This document shows positions 45,465 to 54,941 of a DNA stretch of 64,000 nt, in pieces. The notes under the pieces were generated by a model. The model was not told the origin of the DNA. It worked only from the letters and a program-made list of their open reading frames with translations, and searched no databases. Within the stretch, counting starts at the first letter, position 1; every line of letters begins with the position of its first letter. Position numbers and translations under genes: made by a program. The stretch is from Bacteroidetes bacterium GWF2_33_38 (GTDB taxonomy: Bacteria; Bacteroidota; Bacteroidia; Bacteroidales; GWF2-33-38), in NCBI GenBank assembly GCA_001769505.1, contig MEOF01000041.1, forward strand, positions 1 to 64,000, in the 5' to 3' direction.

Positions 45465-46709
45465 TCAGTTGAACTGAATTGCCTTAATCGGTTTAATTCG
45501 GGTAATAATGTACGATGGAAGAATCATCATAATGAATGTGATGAACAAGGTGCCTAGATTTAACAATACAAGATGAAGAATATTTAAGTTAATGGGAACT
45601 GTATCGACATAATAAGTTGTTGGGTCAAGTTTAATAATTCCAAAGTACGATTGTAATATACATATTAAAATTCCGATTAAATTTCCCCAAAACATTCCTT
45701 TCCCGATAAGAAATGCAGCATTGTATAAAAATATTTTTCGAATACTCCAATTTGATGTTCCAAACGATTTTAAAACTCCAATCATACTAGTGCGTTCTAG
45801 AATAATGATTAGCAATCCAGAAACCATGTTAAATCCGGCGACTATGGTCATTAAAACTAAAATAACCCAAACATTTAGGTTTTGTAATTCGAGCCAGTCA
45901 AAAATTTGAGGATTTTTTTCTTTCACGGTTGTAACAGTGAGCATTGAGCCATCGCTATTAAATGTGTTTGCAACAAGCCCATATAAGTTGTAGGCAATTT
46001 CGTCGATTTGCGAAAACTCATCAACTAAAATCTCGTAACCAGAAACTTGATTTTCTGTCCATCCATTTAATTTTTGAATGTGAGAAATGTCAACAATTGC
46101 ATACAATTTATCGAATTCTTCGAGACTGGTTTTGTAGATACCCGAAACAACAAATTTTCGCATTCGTGGAGGTTCTTGAATGAAATACATTTGCACATCG
46201 TCGCCAACATTTAGCTGTAACATTGAGGCTAGGCTTTTAGAAATCAATATTTTGTCTGATTTAACAGAGTCTTCTACTAAAAAACTTTCGCCTTTTACAA
46301 TATTTTGATTAAAAAAACTCCAATCGAAGTCGCTTCCAATACCTTTTAAAACAATACCTTGAATATTTTCTTGGGTTTTAATAATTCCGGCTTTGGTAGC
46401 AAAAGTTTGAATGTGATTTATTCCAATAATAGCGTTCTTGAACTTATAAAATGCCGAATTTTTGTCAATTGGTTTTGTTTCGTACGATAAATTTGAATCG
46501 TAGTTTACAATCTGAACATGAGCTCCAAAGCCTATAACTTTGTTGCGAATTTCATTTTTGAACCCGGTAACAATAGCTACTGAAAGTATCATTACGGCTA
46601 GGCCAAGAGCAATTCCAATGATTGCGATAGATATAATCGGCTTCGATATTTTTTTATTCTCGCCAGATCCTGAGATAATTCGTTTTGCTATAAAAAATTC
46701 GGTATTCAA
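45465..46709 (-). CDS. LolC/LolE-type lipoprotein-releasing permease
   Basis: This 414-residue permease of a lipoprotein-releasing (MacB/FtsX-like) ABC system has an N-terminal membrane segment (IISIAIIGIALGLAVMILSVAIVTGFK), a periplasmic domain from about 50 to 270, and three C-terminal membrane segments (WVILVLMTIVAGFNMVSGLLIIILERT...). The SMIGVLKSFGTSN motif after TM2 is the FtsX coupling helix. The partner ATPase is not adjacent here. Confidence 0.9.
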   Translation of the reverse strand: MNTEFFIAKRIISGSGENKKISKPIISIAIIGIALGLAVMILSVAIVTGFKNEIRNKVIGFGAHVQIVNYDSNLSYETKPIDKNSAFYKFKNAIIGINHIQTFATKAGIIKTQENIQGIVLKGIGSDFDWSFFNQNIVKGESFLVEDSVKSDKILISKSLASMLQLNVGDDVQMYFIQEPPRMRKFVVSGIYKTSLEEFDKLYAIVDISHIQKLNGWTENQVSGYEILVDEFSQIDEIAYNLYGLVANTFNSDGSMLTVTTVKEKNPQIFDWLELQNLNVWVILVLMTIVAGFNMVSGLLIIILERTSMIGVLKSFGTSNWSIRKIFLYNAAFLIGKGMFWGNLIGILICILQSYFGIIKLDPTTYYVDTVPINLNILHLVLLNLGTLFITFIMMILPSYIITRIKPIKAIQFN

Positions 46710-46781
46710 TTTGCCGTTTATTTAACATTAATTTGTGGAGAACTCAAAATCTAATTACAATAATACTGATTATGATTTAAG

Positions 46782-46789
46782 TACCTTTG
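46782..46789 (+). promoter_or_regulatory. -7 box of namZ
   Basis: TACCTTTG lies 41 bases upstream of the ATG at 46831. The flanking ACCATTCATAATGGT is a short palindrome near the expected transcription start. Confidence 0.5.
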
Positions 46790-46830
46790 CAAATAGGTAC
46801 CATTCATAATGGTAACAAATATATACATTT

Positions 46831-48009
46831 ATGATGAAAAAAATATTCATACTTCTCTTTTTCAATTTTAGTTTTTTAATTTTAATGGCTATTGATTATT
46901 CGAACTCAATACCGGCAGCTGAATTAACTCATAAATATATTTCTTTACTCAAAGGAAAAAGGGTTGGCGTAGTTGCTAATCAAACATCAATGATTAAGAA
47001 TACGCATTTGGTTGATAGCTTGCTCTCGCTCGAAATAAATATTACTAAAATATTTTGTCCTGAGCATGGATTCAGAGGGAAAGCCGATGCCGGAGCACAG
47101 ATTGATAATTCAGTAGATGAAAAAACAATGATTCCCATCATTTCTCTTTATGGCAATAACAAAAAACCAAAAGCAGAACAAATAACAGATTTGGATATTA
47201 TTGTCTTCGATGTTCAAGATGTTGGAGCAAGGTTTTATACGTATATTTCTACCATGCACTATGTAATGGAAGCTTGTGCTGAAAACAATATTCCTTTTTT
47301 GATACTTGACAGACCCAATCCAACTGGATTTTACGTTGATGGTCCAATTTTGAAAAAAGAGTTTAGCTCGTTTGTCGGAATGCACGAGGTCCCAATTATT
47401 CATGGAATGACGATTGCTGAATACGCAAAAATGCTTAACGAAGAAGGTTGGTTGAAAGATGGAATAAAATGTAATTTATCATATGTACTATGTGAAAATT
47501 ACTCGCATAACTCAATTTACAAACTCCCAGTAAGTCCATCGCCAAATTTATCTACAATGAGTGCAGTTTTTTTGTATCCTTCACTTTGCTTATTCGAAGG
47601 AACTGTTATTAGTGTTGGAAGAGGAACCGATTTCCCTTTTCAAGTAATTGGAAACCCAGCATTGAAATCAATGAATTTTTCGTTTGTCCCAAAAGAAACT
47701 ATTAAAGGAAGCATTCCTTTATATTTTGGAAAAAAATGCAATGGTTACGACTTAAGAAATATTACTGAAGATTCGTTGGTAAATTTAAAACAAATAAATC
47801 TTGCTTGGATTATTGATTTGTACAATAAATATCCCGAAAAAGAAAAGTTTTTTAATTCATTTTTTAACAAACTTTCAGGAAATTCGGAACTCAAAGAGCA
47901 GATTAAGAGAGGACTTTCGGAAAAAGAAATTAGAAAATCGTGGGAACCTGCTCTTGCAGAGTTTAAACTTTTGCGAAAAAAATACTTGTTATACGAGGAT
48001 TTCAACTAG
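46831..48009 (+). CDS. namZ: Exo-beta-N-acetylmuramidase NamZ (DUF1343, GH171)
   Basis: This 392-residue exported glycosidase releases MurNAc from peptidoglycan fragments. The signal peptide is IFILLFFNFSFLILMA. Family motifs are GKRVGVVANQTS, CPEHGFRGKADAGA, VFDVQDVGARFYTYISTM (near 130), PFLILDRPNP and SPNLSTMSAVFLYPSLCLFEGT. ATG at 46831 or 46834 can serve. It probably acts in cell-wall recycling. Confidence 0.93.
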   Translation: MMKKIFILLFFNFSFLILMAIDYSNSIPAAELTHKYISLLKGKRVGVVANQTSMIKNTHLVDSLLSLEINITKIFCPEHGFRGKADAGAQIDNSVDEKTMIPIISLYGNNKKPKAEQITDLDIIVFDVQDVGARFYTYISTMHYVMEACAENNIPFLILDRPNPTGFYVDGPILKKEFSSFVGMHEVPIIHGMTIAEYAKMLNEEGWLKDGIKCNLSYVLCENYSHNSIYKLPVSPSPNLSTMSAVFLYPSLCLFEGTVISVGRGTDFPFQVIGNPALKSMNFSFVPKETIKGSIPLYFGKKCNGYDLRNITEDSLVNLKQINLAWIIDLYNKYPEKEKFFNSFFNKLSGNSELKEQIKRGLSEKEIRKSWEPALAEFKLLRKKYLLYEDFN

Positions 48010-48141
48010 CGGATATCTCAATTCATCTCTAATTTTCGTCGTTCATCGACAAAAATCCATTGCTTAACGATTTCTTGTTTCATTTACTTGTGTTCGAACA
48101 TAATTTTGAATAAAAAATTATTAATTTTAAAACGTAAGAAA

Positions 48142-48867
48142 ATGGAAACAATTAATTTTTATCATTCAAAAAAATCGATTATGAAAAAAGTTGCTTTGGG
48201 ATTAGTTTTAGTGGCAGCAGGATTATTATTTCTTGCCATCAATTTCAATTATATTGAAAGAGACGCAATTAAAATAATTTTAACTTGGCAAATGCTGCTT
48301 ATAACCATCGGGTTTATCAATATTTTTGACCGAAATAGTCGAACAAGTGGCATAATTTTAATTCTAGTCGGAACATTTTTTATTCTTCCAAAACTTTTTG
48401 TTTTTCCTTTTAATTTTGTTGGCTTATTTTGGCCGGTGCTCCTAATATTAGGCGGGATATTTATTATTGCAAGAATAGGTAAAAAGAGTAAATTTCATCA
48501 ACATTCCGATTTTAAATTAGACTCAGGTTATATTGAAATAACTAATGTTTTTGCAGGAGGCAAGCATGTAATTTCTCCCGTTGAATTTAAAGGAGGAAAA
48601 ATTTCTAATGTTTTTGGTGGAGCCGAAATCGACTTAACTCAAACAACTTTAGCTGACGGTAAAAATGTGTTAGAAGTAAACGCCGTTTTTGGTGGTGTTA
48701 GTTTAATTGTGCCTTCCGATTGGCTTATTCATTTGGAAATTAGCTCGGTACTAGGTGGATTTGAAGATAAAAGAAGGTTGAATCAACATGCAAATATTAA
48801 TCAAAGCAAAGAGTTATTCATCAAGGGTTCTGCTGTATTTGGAGGTGGTGAAATAAAATCGGTATAA
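48142..48867 (+). CDS. LiaF-like membrane protein (DUF5668 / cell-wall-response domain)
   Basis: This protein has about 241 residues. The preferred start at 48142 (METINFYHS) avoids an unsupported TTG at 48088. Three to four membrane segments (VALGLVLVAAGLLFLAI, ILTWQMLLITIGFI, ILILVGTFFIL, ILGGIFIIARI) precede a beta-helical domain with repeats such as ITNVFAGGK, ISNVFGGAEID and VNAVFGGVSL. LiaF-type proteins act as sensors or inhibitors of histidine kinases. It is six bases upstream of a LytS-like kinase, forming a likely three-gene signalling unit. Confidence 0.88.
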   Translation: METINFYHSKKSIMKKVALGLVLVAAGLLFLAINFNYIERDAIKIILTWQMLLITIGFINIFDRNSRTSGIILILVGTFFILPKLFVFPFNFVGLFWPVLLILGGIFIIARIGKKSKFHQHSDFKLDSGYIEITNVFAGGKHVISPVEFKGGKISNVFGGAEIDLTQTTLADGKNVLEVNAVFGGVSLIVPSDWLIHLEISSVLGGFEDKRRLNQHANINQSKELFIKGSAVFGGGEIKSV

Positions 48868-48872
48868 GAATC

Positions 48873-49925
48873 ATGGAGCATCCGTTATTTTCAAAATTTA
48901 AGAACATTCTTATTTATACATTAATGTGGGGGCTTGTTTCAGGAACCCACATTCTTATTTTACTGATTTTTTATAAATTTAATTTTTCAACAGCCATTGC
49001 CGATAGTTTATTGTTTAATGGAATTTTTTATTTTTTGGGAATATCAATGTGGTATGTAATAAATTTCACACAACCTGAAAAATCGAAAGCAATAAACACC
49101 ATTTTTAATCACCTAACGCTTTTAATTATTATTGAACTTATATGGATTGGAATAGGATATAATATTCTAATCATTATTTTTGAAAACAATATTGAATATA
49201 CAACTTTTCTTACATATTCTTTAACTTGGCGAATTGTATCGGGGATTCTTTTTTATACAATTATTGCCTTATTTTATTACATAATTATCTATTATCGAAA
49301 TTTGCAAGAAAAAATAGTTGCCGAAGTTAAACTTCGTGAAACAATAAAAGAAGCTGAACTTAACTTGCTTAAATCGCAAATCAATCCACATTTTTTATTT
49401 AATAGCTTAAATTCGATAAGTTCACTAACCATTACAAATCCTGAAAAAGCTCAGGAAATGATTATTAAATTATCCGATTTTTTGCGATATGTAGTATCAA
49501 AAGGCGAAGGGAATTTTATAACATTTGAACAAGAAATTGAAAATGCAAAACGATATTTGGAGATTGAGCAAGTTCGTTTTGGCAATAAGTTGCGATTTGA
49601 ATTTAAATTAGACGAAAATTGCGGAAACATAAATATTCCTAGTTTACTTTTACAGCCTTTGTACGAAAATGCAGTTAAACATGGAGTTTACGAAAGTGTA
49701 GTGCCTATTCAAATTCAAACTTCATGCGTTTTCAATCAAACGCATATTGAAATAAATATTACGAATAATTACGAAAACGAAATAAGTGTGAAAAAGGGAG
49801 CCGGAATAGGTTTGCGAAACATACGAAATAGACTCGAACTCACATACAATGCAACTAATTTGTTGAGTATTGAAAAAAAAGACAATATATTTAACGTTAA
49901 ACTTATAATTCCGCTTGAATCATGA
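48873..49925 (+). CDS. LytS/YehU-type sensor histidine kinase
   Basis: This 350-residue kinase has four membrane segments in the first 150 residues, then a coiled linker and the His_kinase domain with the phosphorylated His in LKSQINPHFLFNSLNSI (near 172). The ATP-binding HATPase domain shows LLLQPLYENAVKHGVYE and GAGIGLRNIRNRL. The stop overlaps the regulator start by four bases (ATGA). Confidence 0.93.
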   Translation: MEHPLFSKFKNILIYTLMWGLVSGTHILILLIFYKFNFSTAIADSLLFNGIFYFLGISMWYVINFTQPEKSKAINTIFNHLTLLIIIELIWIGIGYNILIIIFENNIEYTTFLTYSLTWRIVSGILFYTIIALFYYIIIYYRNLQEKIVAEVKLRETIKEAELNLLKSQINPHFLFNSLNSISSLTITNPEKAQEMIIKLSDFLRYVVSKGEGNFITFEQEIENAKRYLEIEQVRFGNKLRFEFKLDENCGNINIPSLLLQPLYENAVKHGVYESVVPIQIQTSCVFNQTHIEINITNNYENEISVKKGAGIGLRNIRNRLELTYNATNLLSIEKKDNIFNVKLIIPLES

Positions 49926-50665
49926 ATTATAGAGTCATTATTATCGAAGATGAAGAACCTGCTAGGATTTTGATAAAAAAATATCTCGAAAGTTTTCAAA
50001 ATATTGAAATCGTTAAAGAATGTGACGAAGGTTTTTCTGGTGTGAAAGCCATCAACGAACTCAAACCCGACATCGTTTTTTTGGATATTCAAATGCCAAA
50101 GTTAACCGGATTTGAAGTGCTTGAGATTATTGATTTTAAACCAATAATAATTTTCACAACAGCTTACGATCAATATGCTGTAAAAGCCTTTGAATCAAAT
50201 GCAATTGATTATTTATTAAAACCATTTTCAAAACAACGATTCGATCAAGCCTTAACCAAAGCTTTTGAAAAAATAAGCATAAAGAATTCGCACTCTTTTC
50301 AAAAATTAATTGATACAAATGACGAAAAGCATGAACTTATTAACCGAGTAGCCATAAAAAATGGAACTGAAATAAACATTGTTTCTATTGAAGATATACT
50401 CTACGTTGAAGCCTATGGCGATTATGTTTATATTCACACTAAAAATGGTCGCTTTTTGAAAGAAAAAACGATGAAATACTTTGAATTACATCTCGATGCT
50501 AATCAGTTTGTTCGAACTCATCGCTCGTATATTGTAAATGCTAAGGAAATTTTAAAAATTGAACATTACGGAAAAGAAAATTATGTAGCTATATTGAAAA
50601 ATAATCTAAGTTTAAATATTAGCAACTCTGGTTATCGAAAAATTAAAAATGTCTTGAATATTTAA
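49922..50665 (+). CDS. LytTR family response regulator
   Basis: This 247-residue regulator has a receiver domain with acidic pocket IIEDEEPAR, phospho-acceptor Asp in DIVFLDIQMP (near 54), and the YAVKAFESNAIDYLLKPF switch region. The C-terminal LytTR DNA-binding domain (about 140-245) shows IEDILYVEAYGDYVYIHT and FVRTHRSYIVNAK. It partners with the upstream kinase; the targets are unknown. Confidence 0.95.
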   Translation: MNYRVIIIEDEEPARILIKKYLESFQNIEIVKECDEGFSGVKAINELKPDIVFLDIQMPKLTGFEVLEIIDFKPIIIFTTAYDQYAVKAFESNAIDYLLKPFSKQRFDQALTKAFEKISIKNSHSFQKLIDTNDEKHELINRVAIKNGTEINIVSIEDILYVEAYGDYVYIHTKNGRFLKEKTMKYFELHLDANQFVRTHRSYIVNAKEILKIEHYGKENYVAILKNNLSLNISNSGYRKIKNVLNI

Positions 50666-50727
50666 GCCTTGATTTTTTGAAAACGAAATAAAATCTATAT
50701 TTCATCAAATATTAGTCGCAATAAGTG

Positions 50728-50756
50728 TTGCATAAACAAAAAACCTTATAAATTTG
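50728..50756 (+). promoter_or_regulatory. Promoter of the nusB operon
   Basis: TTG at 50728-50730 and TAAATTTG at 50749-50756 are 18 bases apart, close to the Bacteroidota promoter pattern, and lie 38 bases before the nusB ATG. Confidence 0.5.
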
Positions 50757-50794
50757 CAAAATGATTTTTCTTAAATTTTATAGGTTCTTTTAAT

Positions 50795-51745
50795 ATGATT
50801 AGCCGAAGGTTGCTTAGAGTTAAAATTTTACAAATGCTTTATGCGTATTATAACGCCGAAGATCCATCGTTTGTTAAATACGAAAAAGATTTAAAATACA
50901 GCATAAATAAATTTTACGACCTTTATCATTATTTAATGCTTCTGATAATTGACGTTTCGAAATTTTCAGAAATGAGAATGGAGCAATCGAAGCTTAAGAG
51001 AATCCCAACACAAGAAGACTTAAATCCGAATACTCGTTTTATCGACAATGAATTTATCGCTCAACTAAGAAATAGCCATAGCTTTAATGCATATTTGAAT
51101 GTAAAAAAAATGAGTTGGGTAAATTACCCCGAGCTAGTTCGAAAATTATACTTCGAAATTATTGAATCAGAGGAATATATTGAGTATTTGAATGCTGAAG
51201 AAAAATCGTATAAAGCTGATAAAAAAATAATAATTGATATTTTTGAAAAATTTATTGTTAATAACGATTTTCTGTATCAAATTCTTGAAGAGCAAAGCAT
51301 TTTTTGGAACGATGATGTTGAATTTGCAATTAGCATGATAATCAAAACGATAGGTAAAGCAAAAAAAACGGACAACTCGGGTGTTCAAATGCTTGAATTG
51401 TATAAAAATGAAGAAGATAGCGAATTTGTCAAGGATTTGTTTCGAAAAACAATTAGTAATTCTAGCGAAAATCGTACGCTTATCGAGAGCTTTATTCAAA
51501 ACTGGGATATCGAACGAATTGCATTGATCGACATAATAATTATGCAAATGGCAGTAACTGAATTAAAAGAATTTTCGTCGATTCCTACGAAGGTAACATT
51601 GAACGAATATATCGATTTAGCCAAGTTTTACAGCACTTCAAAAAGCGGAACATTTATCAATGGCATATTAGATAAAATTTTGATTCATCTGAAAAAAGAT
51701 AACAAAATCACAAAAAGAGGTCGTGGGTTGATTGGTGAAGTTTAA
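50795..51745 (+). CDS. nusB: Transcription antitermination factor NusB (long Bacteroidota form)
   Basis: This 316-residue protein is about twice the usual 140. The N-terminal MISRRLLRVKILQMLYAYY and the C-terminal NusB domain (about 170-310; IMQMAVTELKEFSSIPTKVTLNEYIDLAKFY) are clear. A helical insert occupies the middle, as is usual in Bacteroidota. It promotes rRNA antitermination with NusE. It heads the nusB-DUF1573-yajC-ybbR-coaE-djlA run. Confidence 0.92.
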   Translation: MISRRLLRVKILQMLYAYYNAEDPSFVKYEKDLKYSINKFYDLYHYLMLLIIDVSKFSEMRMEQSKLKRIPTQEDLNPNTRFIDNEFIAQLRNSHSFNAYLNVKKMSWVNYPELVRKLYFEIIESEEYIEYLNAEEKSYKADKKIIIDIFEKFIVNNDFLYQILEEQSIFWNDDVEFAISMIIKTIGKAKKTDNSGVQMLELYKNEEDSEFVKDLFRKTISNSSENRTLIESFIQNWDIERIALIDIIIMQMAVTELKEFSSIPTKVTLNEYIDLAKFYSTSKSGTFINGILDKILIHLKKDNKITKRGRGLIGEV

Positions 51746-51754
51746 ATACTTTTA

Positions 51755-51762
51755 TAAATTTG
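51755..51762 (+). promoter_or_regulatory. -7 box of the DUF1573 gene
   Basis: TAAATTTG lies 28 bases before the ATG at 51791, suggesting a second promoter inside the run. Confidence 0.4.
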
Positions 51763-51790
51763 CAGTATCGTAATCATAAAAATTTTACCT

Positions 51791-52261
51791 ATGAAAAAAA
51801 TAAAAAGTATCAGTTTAATATTAATTTTTGCTCTTGCTTTTTTTGTTTCTTGCAACAACGATTCTAAAAAAGACAACTCGAAAATTGATACTGACATAGT
51901 TAAGAATCCCATAACAGCAAATGGAAACAGCGAAACAGGGGATCTTCCTCAAATATCGTTTAAAAAAGAAGATCATGATTTTGGAGCAATCATTCAAGGC
52001 GAAAAAGTTTCGTTCACATTTAAGTATACAAATACAGGCGGGTCTGATTTAATTATCACATCGGCTAAAGGAAGTTGTGGGTGTACAGTTCCTAAATTTA
52101 ATAAAACTCCATTAAAACCAGGAGAAGAAGGCGAAATAGAAGTTGTTTTTGACAGCTCTGGTCGCAAGGGAATTCAACATAAAACGATAACTGTTTTGTC
52201 GAATACCCAACCCAATACGGTGACCCTAAAAATAGTTGCCGACGTAGTAGTTCCTAATTAA
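51791..52261 (+). CDS. DUF1573 lipoprotein
   Basis: This 156-residue lipoprotein has the lipobox FFVSC and an immunoglobulin-like DUF1573 domain from about 55, with FGAIIQGEKVSFTFKYTNTGGSDLIITSAKGSCGCTVPKF. It is probably periplasmic or surface-anchored; its role is unknown. Confidence 0.92.
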   Translation: MKKIKSISLILIFALAFFVSCNNDSKKDNSKIDTDIVKNPITANGNSETGDLPQISFKKEDHDFGAIIQGEKVSFTFKYTNTGGSDLIITSAKGSCGCTVPKFNKTPLKPGEEGEIEVVFDSSGRKGIQHKTITVLSNTQPNTVTLKIVADVVVPN

Positions 52262-52283
52262 TAATAACAGATAAAAAACAATT

Positions 52284-52610
52284 ATGTACAATTTATTAAA
52301 CATTTTATTAATGGCTCCACCTTCAGGAGGTGAGCAAAACCCATTGATGTCGTTTTTACCATTGATTCTTATTGTGGTAGTGTTCTATTTTTTCATGATT
52401 AGACCGCAAATGAAAAAGCAAAAAGAAATGCGAAAATTTCGCGATAGTCTTCAAAATGGAGATAAAGTAGTTACAACTGGCGGAATTTATGGCAAAATAG
52501 TAGAGGTTAGAGAAAGCGTTATCATTATGGAAGTTGAAGACAAAATGAGACTTAAAGTTGATAAAGCTGCAGTTGTTAGAGATTCTGCTGATTTAGAAGT
52601 TAAAAAATAA
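52284..52610 (+). CDS. yajC: Preprotein translocase subunit YajC
   Basis: This 108-residue accessory subunit of SecDF-YajC has a single membrane segment ([29 protein letters not shown]) followed by a small soluble domain ([18 protein letters not shown]). It is 22 bases after the DUF1573 gene and six before ybbR. Confidence 0.95.
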   Translation: MYNLLNILLMAPPSGGEQNPLMSFLPLILIVVVFYFFMIRPQMKKQKEMRKFRDSLQNGDKVVTTGGIYGKIVEVRESVIIMEVEDKMRLKVDKAAVVRDSADLEVKK

Positions 52611-52615
52611 ACAAC

Positions 52616-53608
52616 TTGAGTTCTTTAATTTCTAAATTATTTAACCGAATAAGAAGTCAAAGAGGAGTAAAGCCAAGTAAAAAATTGGCTGTATTCTTCT
52701 TTTTTCTTTTTGTATCCTCTCTTTTTTGGGTGCTTAATGCCTTGACAAAAGATTACAAATCTGAAATTACATATAGCGTTAAGTATATTAATATTCCTGA
52801 AAATAAAGTTTTAATTTCTACCCTTCCAAGCGAATTTAAGCTTAAAGTTGATGCCTTTGGGTATGCTTTAGCCAGATATAATTTGAGCAAATCGCTCCCG
52901 TCAATAGTGGTTGATGTTGAATTGCTTTACAAAAAAAACAAAAAGAATAAATTTTTTGTGCTGACAAAAAATACCAAAGATAAAATTACGAAGCAACTGA
53001 ATTCTGAAATCGAAGTTTTAAATATTTCTCCTGATACCTTGTTCTTTGAATTTGCAGACATGATTAACAAGAAAATTTTGGTAAAACCGAATCTTAATAT
53101 AAATTGCATTAAACCGTTTCATGTTTCAGGAGAGATTACTGTAAATCCAGATTCTATACTTGTGTCAGGACCAACATCCATACTTGATACACTTAAATTC
53201 ATAAGTTCAGTTAAGCTAAGCTACAAAGATGTAAACGATACGTTGATTAGAGACGTTCAACTTATCGACAACGCTGAGTTGAAATATTCAGATAATTTTG
53301 TAAGAGTGAATATTCCGGTCGATAAATATACAGAAAATACCTTTATTGTTCCGTTGGAGGTAATAAATAAGCCCGAAAATCTTACAATACAAATATTCCC
53401 AAACAAAGTACGATTAAATTTTCTAGTAAGTGTTTCTCAATTCAGTTTACTGAAACCTTATAATTTGAAAGCTTATGTGGACTACAATAATATTCAGAAT
53501 AACATTAGTAATAAGTTAAGAGTTTCTGTAGATTGTACTAATAAAGAAATCTTGCTATATTCTGTTAAAGCAACTCCTTCAATTGTTGAATATATTATTG
53601 AAAAGTAA
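52616..53608 (+). CDS. YbbR-like domain protein
   Basis: This 330-residue membrane-anchored protein starts at TTG five bases after yajC. One membrane segment (KLAVFFFFLFVSSLFWVLNAL) is followed by two to three YbbR-like beta domains (DPSTLFFEF-like; ITVNPDSILVSGPTSILDTLKFI). YbbR/CdaR proteins regulate cyclic-di-AMP synthases in Firmicutes; in Bacteroidota the role is not known. Its stop overlaps the coaE start. Confidence 0.82.
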   Translation: MSSLISKLFNRIRSQRGVKPSKKLAVFFFFLFVSSLFWVLNALTKDYKSEITYSVKYINIPENKVLISTLPSEFKLKVDAFGYALARYNLSKSLPSIVVDVELLYKKNKKNKFFVLTKNTKDKITKQLNSEIEVLNISPDTLFFEFADMINKKILVKPNLNINCIKPFHVSGEITVNPDSILVSGPTSILDTLKFISSVKLSYKDVNDTLIRDVQLIDNAELKYSDNFVRVNIPVDKYTENTFIVPLEVINKPENLTIQIFPNKVRLNFLVSVSQFSLLKPYNLKAYVDYNNIQNNISNKLRVSVDCTNKEILLYSVKATPSIVEYIIEK

Positions 53609-54192
53609 TGTTGAAAATTGGAGTTACTGGAGGGATTGGAAGCGGAAAATCAGTTGTTTGTACAATTTTTAAACAATTGGGAATTCCTATTTTTAATGCC
53701 GACATCGAAGCCAAAAGAATTATGGTTTCGAATCAGAATGTTGTAAATCAAATCAAATTAAATTTTGGCGATGTTATTTACAACGAAGACTCCTCAATAA
53801 ATAAAAAAAAATTAGCTGATATAATTTTCACAAACAAGGAGGCGTTAAAAATAATCAATTCGATTATTCATCCCGAAGTGAAAAATGAATTTGAATATTG
53901 GGCATGTCTGCAAAATAGTAAACCCTATGTTATTGAAGAATCTGCAATACTTTTTGAAAGTGGAGCATATAAAAATTTCGATAAAATTATAAGCGTAATT
54001 TCACCGATTGGGTTAAGAATTATGCGTGTAATTGCTAGAGATGGTGTTACAAAAAATCAAGTGTTATCTCGAATGAATTCTCAAATTTCTGATGACGAAA
54101 AAATTAAACTTTCGGATTATATAGTATATAACGACGATAGCAAAATGTTAATTCCTCAAATTCTTGATTTACATTCAAAATTGATTAAATAA
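53608..54192 (+). CDS. coaE: Dephospho-CoA kinase CoaE
   Basis: This 194-residue kinase catalyses the last step of CoA synthesis. The P-loop is GVTGGIGSGKSVV (residues 5-17), the substrate motif is IFNADIEAKRIM, and HPEVKNEFE and EESAILFESG follow. The start overlaps the ybbR stop (TAATG). Length is normal. Confidence 0.95.
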   Translation: MLKIGVTGGIGSGKSVVCTIFKQLGIPIFNADIEAKRIMVSNQNVVNQIKLNFGDVIYNEDSSINKKKLADIIFTNKEALKIINSIIHPEVKNEFEYWACLQNSKPYVIEESAILFESGAYKNFDKIISVISPIGLRIMRVIARDGVTKNQVLSRMNSQISDDEKIKLSDYIVYNDDSKMLIPQILDLHSKLIK

Positions 54193-54196
54193 ATTT

Positions 54197-54916
54197 ATGA
54201 CAAAGTACGGAAAATGGTTAGCCGGAGGACTTGGCTGGGCTTTTTTTGGTCCGGTTGGAGGCTTGCTTGGTTTTGCTTTAGGAAGCATGATAGATAGTTC
54301 GGTAAAAGTTGAAACACTTAGAAGCCAACAAACTGGCAGAGGCGACTTTGCTGCGATACTTGTAATACTTGTTGCTGCTGTAATGAAAGCCGACGGAAAA
54401 GTTTTGAAAGCAGAACTCGACTACGTAAAAAGGTATTTTGTAAAATCTTTTGGAGAAGAAGCGGCTAAAGATGTAATTCTTTTGTTGCGAGAAGTGTTAA
54501 AGAAAGATATTCCATTACACGAAGTAAATTATCAAATCAGAGCCAATTTAGATTACTCTTCTAGACTTCAATTGTTGCATTTTTTGTACGGAGTTGCATC
54601 TTCTGATGGACACGTTCACCAAACCGAGTTAGACGTAATTGACCAAATTGCAGCAGGAATTGGCGTTTTGCCTAAAGATGCACAATCAATTAAATCGATG
54701 TTTGTAGTTGAAGTTGACTCTGCTTATAAAATTCTAGAAATCGAAAAATCGGCATCAAACGACGAAGTCAAAAAGGCATATCGACGAATGGCTGTTAAAT
54801 ACCACCCCGATAAAGTGAGCCATTTGGGCGACGACATGCAAAAAGCCGCCAACGAGAAATTTCAAAAAGTGAACGAAGCTTACGAAAAAATCAAAAAAGA
54901 GAGAAATTTCTCGTAA
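54197..54916 (+). CDS. djlA: DjlA-like TerB + J-domain co-chaperone
   Basis: This 239-residue protein begins with a glycine-rich hydrophobic stretch (WLAGGLGWAFFGPVGGLLGFALGSMID), followed by a TerB helical domain (about 50-165) and a C-terminal J domain with the DnaK-stimulating HPD in KYHPDKVSHLGDD (near 201). It is the last gene of the nusB run. Confidence 0.92.
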   Translation: MTKYGKWLAGGLGWAFFGPVGGLLGFALGSMIDSSVKVETLRSQQTGRGDFAAILVILVAAVMKADGKVLKAELDYVKRYFVKSFGEEAAKDVILLLREVLKKDIPLHEVNYQIRANLDYSSRLQLLHFLYGVASSDGHVHQTELDVIDQIAAGIGVLPKDAQSIKSMFVVEVDSAYKILEIEKSASNDEVKKAYRRMAVKYHPDKVSHLGDDMQKAANEKFQKVNEAYEKIKKERNFS

Positions 54917-54941
54917 ATTATTCTTGCAAAAATAATTCTAT

